This document shows, piece after piece, positions 49,287 through 55,908 of a DNA stretch of 64,000 nt. The notes under the pieces are model-generated. The model was not told the origin of the DNA. It ran no database searches and worked only from the letters and a program-made list of their open reading frames with translations. Origin of the DNA: Streptomyces sp. IMTB 2501 (GTDB lineage: Bacteria > Actinomycetota > Actinomycetes > Streptomycetales > Streptomycetaceae). The DNA lies in the NCBI RefSeq assembly GCF_001953885.1, contig NZ_MQUS01000004.1, positions 310,001-374,000 of the forward strand. Reading direction: 5' to 3'. Positions within the stretch are counted from its first letter, which is position 1. The number at the start of each line of letters is the position of its first letter. The translations under genes and the position numbers were made by a program.

Positions 49287-49844
49287 ATGAAGCGCCACGA
49301 CGACGCCCCGACCCGGCCCATGGGTTCGCACCCGGCCGGCCCCGTCGGTGTGGCGTACGACCGCGACTGGCGAGCGGACGCACGCACGGCGCTCCGCTAC
49401 GCCGGTGTGCTGCTCGGACTACTGCTGTCCGTCGACTGGGCGGCAGGCTCCCTCACCTCGTGGCGCGGCGCCGTCTGGGGCGTCCTCGCCCTGCTGTTGC
49501 TGCTCGTCCTGTTCCCGGTGCGGGTGTCGGCCGGTACGGGCTGGCTGGCCGTGCGACGACTGCTGGTCACCCGCCGTGTCCGCACCGATCTGCTGGTCGC
49601 GGTGCGCCCGCTGGACGGCGTCGCCCAGCGACTGATCCTGCGCGACGCCCTCGGCAACCGGGTCGAGATCGACCCCGAGGTCCTGATCCGCAATCCGAAC
49701 CTGTGGTACCTGCTCGACGAGGGCGTACGCGCCTCCGAGGCGGCCGGCATCCTGCTGTGCGGCACGACGGCCCTGCACCGCCTCGCCCGACGCGTCGACA
49801 GCGACACGGCCCTGAGCGTGTTCCGGGCCTCCGGCATGGAGTGA
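49287..49844 (+). CDS. Two-helix membrane protein
   Basis: 185 aa from the ATG at 49287. Two close transmembrane segments (about 35-75: YAGVLLGLLLSVDWAAG, VWGVLALLLLLVLFPVRV), then a cytoplasmic part with RRLLVTRRVRTDLLVAVRPL and LRDALGNRVEIDPEVLIRNP, which resembles a small beta-rich PH-like module. TAACGT 8 bp upstream is a possible -10. The function is unknown; it sits between a universal stress protein and a potassium-transporter-like gene. Confidence 0.7.
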   Translation: MKRHDDAPTRPMGSHPAGPVGVAYDRDWRADARTALRYAGVLLGLLLSVDWAAGSLTSWRGAVWGVLALLLLLVLFPVRVSAGTGWLAVRRLLVTRRVRTDLLVAVRPLDGVAQRLILRDALGNRVEIDPEVLIRNPNLWYLLDEGVRASEAAGILLCGTTALHRLARRVDSDTALSVFRASGME

Positions 49845-49989
49845 GGTGGTGTTTTCACGGCTCTGACACCATGACGCTCGGTGGCCGTCCATGGGGCGAC
49901 ACCCCAATGACTGACCCGAACGGCCGTGTTCCCGGCAAACCTCTCCGGCCTCCCGTTCTTGATGCGGCTCTGCGCCTTCCAGGCCATTC

Positions 49990-50007
49990 TTAACGCAAGT
50001 TTGACGC
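49990..50007 (+). promoter_or_regulatory. 11-bp-spaced direct repeat TTRACGC
   Basis: TTAACGC (49990-49996) and TTGACGC (50001-50007) lie exactly 11 bp apart, about 110 bp before the KimA-like gene. That spacing is typical of OmpR-family response-regulator half-sites (such as KdpE or PhoP). Confidence 0.45.
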
Positions 50008-50112
50008 CTCCTGCGCCCGGATCCGTGGGCCCAGACGTCACTCTCTGCATACGCTGGTGCCGCCGTCCGCGTGATGGCCGGAAAGAGCTGAGCCGCACCC
50101 AGGAGCACGCCG

Positions 50113-52068
50113 ATGGCCACGACCGAACACCCTCCTCCCAGTCGCTTGCGCAACTGGATGCTGGAGGGGCTGTCCGACATGGGCAAGCACGGCGGCCACA
50201 CCGGGCCCCACGCCGAACCCGAGCCCCCGCACAAGGGCCAGCGCTGGTGGCGCGTGATGTGCCTGACCGGCGTCGACTACTTCTCGACCCTGGGGTACCA
50301 GCCGGGCATCGCGGCCCTGGCGGCCGGTCTGCTCTCACCTGTCGCCACCCTCGTTCTCGTCGTGGTCACCCTGGCGGGCGCTCTCCCGGTGTACCGCCGC
50401 GTGGCGGAGGAGAGTCCTCACGGCGAGGGCTCCATCGCGATGCTGGAGCGGCTGCTGTCTTTCTGGAAGGGCAAGCTGTTCGTTCTGACACTGCTGGGCT
50501 TCGCCGCCACGGACTTCCTGATCACCATCACCCTGTCGGCCGCAGACGCCTCCACCCACCTCATCGAGAACCCACACCTGCAGAGCGCACTGCACGGTCA
50601 GCAGATGCTGATCACGCTGCTGCTGGTCGCCCTGCTCGGCGCGGTGTTCCTCAAGGGCTTCCTGGAGGCGATCGGCGTCGCGGTCGCCCTTGTGGTGGTC
50701 TATCTCGCGCTGAACGTCGTAGTCGTGGTCGTCGGCATGTGGCACGTCCTCACCGCCGGGCACGTCGTCACCGACTGGACCAGCGCCCTGACCACCCAGC
50801 ACGGCAACGTCTTCGCCATGATCGGCGTGTCCCTGCTGGTCTTCCCGAAACTGGCCCTGGGCCTGTCCGGCTTCGAGACGGGTGTCGCCGTGATGCCCCA
50901 CGTCCAGGGCGACCCCGACGACACCGAGGAGAACCCCAAGGGCCGGATCCGCGACACCAAGAAGCTGCTGACGGCCGCGGCGCTCATCATGAGCGTTTTC
51001 CTGATCGCCACCAGCTTCATCACCACGGTGCTGATCCCGGCGAACGAGTTCAAGTCCGGCGGGCAAGCCAACGGCCGCGCGCTCGCCTTCCTCGCACACG
51101 AGTACCTCGGCGGCGCCTTCGGCACGGTTTACGACCTCTCCACCATCGCGATCCTGTGGTTCGCCGGCGCTTCGGCCATGGCCGGTCTGCTCAACCTGAT
51201 GCCGCGCTATCTGCCCCGCTACGGCATGGCCCCGCACTGGGCCCGCGCCGTGCGCCCGATGGTGATCGTCTTCACGCTGGTCGCCTTCCTGGTCACCTGG
51301 CTCTTCGACGCCAACGTCGACGCACAGGGCGGCGCATACGCCACCGGCGTGCTGGTGCTGATGTCCTCCGCGGCGATCGCTGTGACCATCGCCGCGCGCA
51401 GGGCCGCTCAGCGCGGCTGGACCATCGCCTTCGCGGTCGTCTCCGCGGTCCTTCTCTATGTCACCGTCGCCAACGTCATCGAGCGCCCGGACGGTGTGAA
51501 GATCGGTGCCTGTTTCATCATCGGCATCATTCTGGTCTCGCTGCTGTCCCGGCTCGCCCGCGCCTTCGAGCTGCGCGTGACCAGCGTGACGTTCGATCCG
51601 ATGGCGGAACGATTCATCCGGGACATGGCCAGCCGCAAGATCCGGTTTATCGCCAACGAGCCGGGTCAACGCGACAAGGCCGAGTATCGCGAAAAGATCG
51701 AGCAGATCCGCGCCGACAACGACATGCCGGAGCAGGAGGACTTCGTCTTCGTCGAGGTCACGGTCACCGACCCCTCCGAGTTCGAGGCGGGACTGACCGT
51801 GCGCGGCGAGGTCCTGCACGGTCGCTACCGGGTCCTGACCCTGGAGTCCTCCTCCATCCCCAACGCCCTGGCAGCACTGCTGCTGCACGCCCGTGACATG
51901 ACGGGCTGCACGCCGCACATCTACTTCGAATGGACCGAGGGCACACCGCTCGCCAACTTCCTGCGCTTCTTCCTCTTCGGGCAGGGCGAGGTCGCCCCGG
52001 TGACCCGAGAGGTCCTGCGCGAGGCGGAGCCGGACCGGGTGCGCCGGCCGCGGGTGCACACCGGCTGA
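50113..52068 (+). CDS. APC-superfamily permease, KimA-like potassium transporter candidate
   Basis: 651 aa. Twelve or so transmembrane segments (about 60-490) starting [18 protein letters not shown], a KimA/KUP-like first helix, and with [17 protein letters not shown] in helix 6. A roughly 170-residue cytosolic C-terminal domain follows ([18 protein letters not shown] onward). Bacterial KimA takes up K+ with protons and is controlled by c-di-AMP. The substrate is inferred, since amino acid transport is the other APC option. The neighbouring Usp gene and the upstream 11-bp repeat support an ion-stress role. Confidence 0.82.
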   Translation: MATTEHPPPSRLRNWMLEGLSDMGKHGGHTGPHAEPEPPHKGQRWWRVMCLTGVDYFSTLGYQPGIAALAAGLLSPVATLVLVVVTLAGALPVYRRVAEESPHGEGSIAMLERLLSFWKGKLFVLTLLGFAATDFLITITLSAADASTHLIENPHLQSALHGQQMLITLLLVALLGAVFLKGFLEAIGVAVALVVVYLALNVVVVVVGMWHVLTAGHVVTDWTSALTTQHGNVFAMIGVSLLVFPKLALGLSGFETGVAVMPHVQGDPDDTEENPKGRIRDTKKLLTAAALIMSVFLIATSFITTVLIPANEFKSGGQANGRALAFLAHEYLGGAFGTVYDLSTIAILWFAGASAMAGLLNLMPRYLPRYGMAPHWARAVRPMVIVFTLVAFLVTWLFDANVDAQGGAYATGVLVLMSSAAIAVTIAARRAAQRGWTIAFAVVSAVLLYVTVANVIERPDGVKIGACFIIGIILVSLLSRLARAFELRVTSVTFDPMAERFIRDMASRKIRFIANEPGQRDKAEYREKIEQIRADNDMPEQEDFVFVEVTVTDPSEFEAGLTVRGEVLHGRYRVLTLESSSIPNALAALLLHARDMTGCTPHIYFEWTEGTPLANFLRFFLFGQGEVAPVTREVLREAEPDRVRRPRVHTG

Positions 52069-52082
52069 GTCCGGAGCCCGAC

Positions 52083-52109
52083 AGCGCCGAGCCCGACCGG
52101 CTCGGCGCT
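52083..52109. terminator. Bidirectional terminator
   Basis: AGCGCCGAGCC (52083-52093) pairs perfectly with GGCTCGGCGCT (52099-52109) around 5 nt. It lies between the KimA-like gene and the convergent DUF1707 gene and overlaps the latter's stop codon. Confidence 0.8.
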
Positions 52110-52686
52110 ACTTTCCGAACCACCGCCGAGGCGGTCGTACCTCCACCTTGCCCATGCTCAGTTGGCCGCCTATCGCCACCCGGAGCACGACCGGCGCCTC
52201 GGGATCACGGGCCGGGCGGACCTTGGTCTTGCTGTGGCCGATCGCCAGCGAGTCGGCATCGACGACCACGCCGGGCCGAGTGAGCAGGCGCAGGGTGCCG
52301 CCGCACATGTCCAGGTCGATGTCGAGGGTGTCGTGCGTGATCACGGCGTCGGAGAGGTCCAGGGTCACGTTTCCCCAGGCGCACACGATCTCCAGCCGGC
52401 GCGGCACGACCCAGCGGCCCTCGCGCGTGGCCGAGGCGTACTGCTGCTCGATCCGGACGACGTCCTTGGCCGGTGCCGCGTCGGCCTCCTGCGGCAGATC
52501 GGCGGTGAGCACCGCCAGCTCTCCGAGCGTGCGCGCGGACAGCGCGGCCGCCACCCGCTCGTCCAGCTCCTCGGCCGTGATCCGGCCGTCTCCGGCGGCG
52601 CCCGTCAGTACGTCCACCACCTGGTCCCGGTCCGCGTGCGAGGCGCGCAGCCCGGACGACGTCTCCGCGGGCAGCTCGACCGCCAT
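52108..52686 (-). CDS. DUF1707 SHOCT-like domain protein
   Basis: 192 aa from the ATG at 52686. The N-terminal DUF1707 domain (about 10-60: LRASHADRDQVVDVLTGAAG, DGRITAEELDERVAAALSAR) is followed by a beta-solenoid-like DUF2154-type region (LEIVCAWGNVTLDLSDAVI, LDIDLDMCGGTLRLLTRPGV). The pattern resembles LiaF/YvqF-like envelope-stress proteins, but no membrane segment is visible. Cytoplasmic, function unknown. Divergent from the HTH-TOBE regulator. Confidence 0.83.
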   Translation of the reverse strand: MAVELPAETSSGLRASHADRDQVVDVLTGAAGDGRITAEELDERVAAALSARTLGELAVLTADLPQEADAAPAKDVVRIEQQYASATREGRWVVPRRLEIVCAWGNVTLDLSDAVITHDTLDIDLDMCGGTLRLLTRPGVVVDADSLAIGHSKTKVRPARDPEAPVVLRVAIGGQLSMGKVEVRPPRRWFGK

Positions 52687-52735
52687 ACCCTCACCCCGAT
52701 TCAGAACGTCCCCGCAGGGAGCCGGCATCACAGAG

Positions 52736-52753
52736 TAACGCTATATCGCGTTA
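52736..52753. promoter_or_regulatory. Perfect palindrome TAACGC-N6-GCGTTA, ModE-like operator candidate
   Basis: TAACGC (52736-52741), TATATC, GCGTTA (52748-52753). It lies in the divergent gap 52687-52802, 50-67 bp before the HTH-TOBE gene. The CGCTATAT half resembles the CGNTATAT half-site of E. coli ModE. It overlaps TATATC/TTATAC, which could be -10 boxes, so binding would block transcription. Confidence 0.55.
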
Positions 52754-52802
52754 TACCCAACGGCCAACCCCAGATCCACGCTTCCCAGGGGGTGGCCCTA
52801 TC

Positions 52803-53207
52803 GTGACCGGCATGCAGTCCTACACGATCGGCCAGGCGGCACGGCTGCTCGGCGTGAGCCCGGACACCGCCCGCCGCTGGGCCGACGCGGGCCGGGTGGC
52901 GACCCATCGCGACGAGTCCGGGCGGCGGCTCATCGACGGCGGGGACCTCGCCGCGTTCTCCGTCGAACTGGCCAAGGCGGGCAGTGGCGAGGACGACGCC
53001 CCTTACACCTCCGTCCGCAACGCGTTCCCCGGCATCGTCACGGCGATCAAACTCGGTGACGTGGCCGCCCAGGTGGAGATCCAGGCGGGCCCGCACCGGC
53101 TGGTGTCGCTGCTGACCCGGGAAGCGGTCGAGGAACTGGGCCTGGAGGTCGGCATGGAGGCCACCGCGCGCGTGAAGTCCACCAACGTGCACATCGACCG
53201 CGTCTGA
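52803..53207 (+). CDS. HTH (MerR/excisionase-like) regulator fused to a Mop/TOBE molybdate-binding domain
   Basis: 134 aa from a GTG at 52803 (GGGGG about 10 nt upstream; ATG 52812 also fits). Residues about 4-55 form a MerR/AlpA-type DNA-binding domain (YTIGQAARLLGVSPDTARRW, RDESGRRLIDGGDL). Residues about 70-134 form one Mop/TOBE domain (RNAFPGIVTAIKLGDVAAQV, EELGLEVGMEATARVKSTNV). It combines DNA binding with an oxyanion-binding fold like ModE but from different parts. With xdh and modABC nearby it is the best candidate for the local molybdate-responsive regulator. Confidence 0.85.
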   Translation: MTGMQSYTIGQAARLLGVSPDTARRWADAGRVATHRDESGRRLIDGGDLAAFSVELAKAGSGEDDAPYTSVRNAFPGIVTAIKLGDVAAQVEIQAGPHRLVSLLTREAVEELGLEVGMEATARVKSTNVHIDRV

Positions 53208-53267
53208 CCCGACAGCGCCGCGCCCGCTCCCGGCACCCCCCACCAGGGGCCCCTTACCAACGCACCC

Positions 53268-54872
53268 TCACCGGCACATCAGCGCCGCCCACAGATCGAG
53301 CCGGTCCCGCAGTCGGGACAGGTCACGCCCGGTGAGCCGCTCGACGCGTTCCATCCGGTAGTGCACGGTGTTGACGTGCAGATGCAGCTCCTGGGCCGTA
53401 CGCGCCCAGGAGCCGTCGCAGGCCAGGAAGGTCTCCAGGGTGCTCAGCAGGGCGGCGATGCCGGGCCGGTCGCTCTCCAGCAGCGGGCCGAGGACCCTAT
53501 GGCTGTAGGCGGCGCGCACATCGGCCGGCACCCCCGTGAGCAGGGAGTCGAGGGTGGTGAGGGAACCGGCGTCGATCAGGCGGGAGGCGCCGGGCGCGGT
53601 GCTGCGGGCCGAGGTGAGGGCGTAGCGGGCCTGCGCCAGCGCGCCTCCCAGGCCCTCGGGTTCCGCCGCGGGCACGCCCATGCCGCCGTGCAGCACGACG
53701 CCGGGCGCGCAGTCGGCGACCAGCTGCCACGCCTCGTCCGCCCAGCCGTCCGCCACCCCACCGGCGAGCACCGCGAAGGCGCATCCGTCCGGCAGCCGCC
53801 CCACGGCGACCGCCACAGCGGAAGCCCCCTCGCCCTCACCCTCGCCCGTGCCACCGGCCGACTCCGCCTCGGCAGGGCCACCCGCCTCCACCAGATGCGC
53901 GGCCACCTCGGCCAACGCCCCCTCGGCGGGCAGCACTTCACCCACCCCCGGCTGCGGCACCTCCGGCGGTCGTATCGCCGCGTCCGCGACGATCGCCCGG
54001 TACGGGCCCGTCTCCGGCAGCCCGCACCGGCGCAGCGCCGCCTCCACGGCCGCGTCCTCCCGCTCGCCCGGAGCGGCCAGCAGCGCACCGAGTTCGTCCG
54101 CCGCGCGCGACCCGGCCGACGGACGCCGGGCACCGGCCTCCTGACAGCGCGCCAGCGCGGCGGCGACCTCGTGCAGCATGCTCGGTGGGGCACCGTCGGG
54201 ATCGGGCAGGTACAGCAGCCGGCGCTCGTACGCGGACACTCCGGCGGTGTCGACGGAGGCGGTCACCCCGGACCCGTCCGCGACGAGTGCGACCGCCTCC
54301 CGGGCCGGCACGGCCGCCGCGCCCGCCGTGGCCGCGACCGTCCGCCCGGACGCGGTGAAGACGTACGCGGCGGTCCCGCCGAGGTGGGCGAAGGCCGCGG
54401 CGAGTACGGCGTCCGGCCCGGCCTCCTGAGCGAGCAGCCGGCTCAGCCGTACGCGGGTGTTCTCCGGCAGCGCGTGATGCCGGCTCAGCCCGCCCCACTG
54501 CCGCAGATACACGGTGTCCGTGATCGACCGGAACATGATGTGGGCCGGCACCCCGGCCACCGGCACCCGGTGCCGTACGCATGCCTCGACCAGGTCGTCC
54601 GGCACACTTCCGTGGGTCTCCTCGCCAGCGAGCAGCGCGGCCGCCCCCGCGTCCTTGAGCGCCGAGACGAACCGCTCCGCCTTGCCGGAGCCGCCGTCGG
54701 GCGACCACCACACCAGTCCGCTGAGCACCACCTCGCCGGGCCGCACGAACCGGGCCGGGTCCTCCAGGTCCGTGACGGTCACTCCGCTGATTTCACGCCT
54801 CATCAGGGCGTCCTCCGCCCACAGCAGGCGCAGGCCGAGGGAGGCGTCCCCCAGGAGGTGTTCGACGTGCAT
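53268..54872 (-). CDS. PucR-family purine-catabolism-type regulator
   Basis: 534 aa from the ATG at 54872 with GAGGAG 7 nt upstream. The N-terminal PucR domain (about 1-130) begins HLLGDASLGLRLLWAEDALM, with FVRPGEVVLSGLVWW. A GGDEF-like middle carries a Glu/Gly-rich insert (EAESAGGTGEGEGEGAS). The C-terminal HTH_30 is SWARTAQELHLHVNTVHYRM then ERVERLTGRDL. PucR activates purine-catabolism genes in Bacillus. It is divergent from the molybdoenzyme operon and probably controls it. Confidence 0.9.
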   Translation of the reverse strand: MHVEHLLGDASLGLRLLWAEDALMRREISGVTVTDLEDPARFVRPGEVVLSGLVWWSPDGGSGKAERFVSALKDAGAAALLAGEETHGSVPDDLVEACVRHRVPVAGVPAHIMFRSITDTVYLRQWGGLSRHHALPENTRVRLSRLLAQEAGPDAVLAAAFAHLGGTAAYVFTASGRTVAATAGAAAVPAREAVALVADGSGVTASVDTAGVSAYERRLLYLPDPDGAPPSMLHEVAAALARCQEAGARRPSAGSRAADELGALLAAPGEREDAAVEAALRRCGLPETGPYRAIVADAAIRPPEVPQPGVGEVLPAEGALAEVAAHLVEAGGPAEAESAGGTGEGEGEGASAVAVAVGRLPDGCAFAVLAGGVADGWADEAWQLVADCAPGVVLHGGMGVPAAEPEGLGGALAQARYALTSARSTAPGASRLIDAGSLTTLDSLLTGVPADVRAAYSHRVLGPLLESDRPGIAALLSTLETFLACDGSWARTAQELHLHVNTVHYRMERVERLTGRDLSRLRDRLDLWAALMCR

Positions 54873-54919
54873 GTGCTGGCTCCTCGTACGGCCGCCGGGC
54901 GGCGAGCAGACCGCCTGGC

Positions 54920-54948
54920 ATCTCGCATTCGCAAGCCGAGTGCGAGAT
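54920..54948. promoter_or_regulatory. Inverted repeat between pucR and the Mo-enzyme operon
   Basis: ATCTCGCA (54920-54927) pairs perfectly with TGCGAGAT (54941-54948) across 13 nt, in the 211-bp divergent gap (54873-55083). The related ATGCG-AGCTC-CGCAT occurs upstream of modA (59101-59115). Probable regulator binding site. Confidence 0.5.
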
Positions 54949-55083
54949 ACAGCATCGTAAATGCAAGCCTGCGGGAGCGGAATGCCTCTTGGTGGATCCT
55001 CCAGTGGGAGCTGCGGCGGTGTCGGAGTTTCCGTGCTCCGCACCAGTCGTCCGGACCGGTTCCCCGTTGGTTCACTTTCGGCC

Positions 55084-55908
55084 ATGGACCTGAACACGGT
55101 GGTCGAGATACGAGACGCCAGGCGGCCCGCGCCGTGGCGGCCGGGGGACGCCTGGCTCGGCGGCGGAACGTACCTGTTCTCCGAGCCCCAGCCGCACCTG
55201 CGGCGCCTGGTGGACCTGAGCCGGATGGGCTGGACACCCGTGCACCGCCACCCGGACGGCTCGCTGGAGCTTGCCGCCACCTGCACCATCGCGGAACTCT
55301 CGCGATACGCACGGGACTTGGTCGCTCCCGCGGCTCCCCTCTTCGAGCAGTGCTGCCGGGCGTTCCTCGCCTCGTTCAAGATCTGGAACATGGCCACGGT
55401 CGGCGGGAACCTGTGCAACGGCCTGCCGGCCGGTCCGATGATCTCCCTCACGGCCGCTCTCGACGGGGAGTGTCTGCTCATCGCCCAGGACGGCAGCCGG
55501 CGCCGGGTCCGGGTCGCCGACTTCGTCATCGGAGCGGGCCGCAAGGACCTCGCCGCGGGCGAGCTGCTGCGCTCGGTCACCCTCCCCGCCCGCGCCCTGG
55601 CCTGCCGTACGGCGTTCCGGCAGACCTCGCTGTACGGCCTGGGCCGCTCGGCCGTCCTCGTCATCGGCACGCTCGACCCGGTCGACCACTCGGTCGCGCT
55701 CACCGTCACCGCCGCCACGGTCCGCCCGGTGCGGCTCTGGTTCCCGCTGGCCCCGACGGCCGCGGCGCTGCGGGAGGCGATCGACGGGGCGGTCGCGCAC
55801 GGCGAGTGGTTCGACGACATCCACGGACTGCCCGAGTGGCGGCGGCACATGACGCTCCGGTTGGCGGAGGAGATCCACCGGGAACTGGCGGAGGAGGAGC
55901 GGCGATGA
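55084..55908 (+). CDS. Xanthine/aldehyde-dehydrogenase-type FAD subunit (XdhB/CoxM)
   Basis: 274 aa from the ATG at 55084; the frame is open back to 54961 but unlike the family. VAO-type FAD-binding motifs: WLGGGTYLF (about 27-35) and the second signature FKIWNMATVGGNLCNGLPAG, with CO-dehydrogenase flavoprotein C-terminal strands later. It passes electrons from the iron-sulfur clusters to NAD or another acceptor. The stop overlaps the next start by 4 bp (ATGA), so the two subunits are translationally coupled. Confidence 0.9.
   Translation: MDLNTVVEIRDARRPAPWRPGDAWLGGGTYLFSEPQPHLRRLVDLSRMGWTPVHRHPDGSLELAATCTIAELSRYARDLVAPAAPLFEQCCRAFLASFKIWNMATVGGNLCNGLPAGPMISLTAALDGECLLIAQDGSRRRVRVADFVIGAGRKDLAAGELLRSVTLPARALACRTAFRQTSLYGLGRSAVLVIGTLDPVDHSVALTVTAATVRPVRLWFPLAPTAAALREAIDGAVAHGEWFDDIHGLPEWRRHMTLRLAEEIHRELAEEERR

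Noticed and set aside
49845..50112. c-di-AMP (ydaO) riboswitch upstream of the KimA-like gene
   Set aside because: KimA genes in Firmicutes have one, but I find none of its conserved segments here; only the TTRACGC direct repeat stands out.
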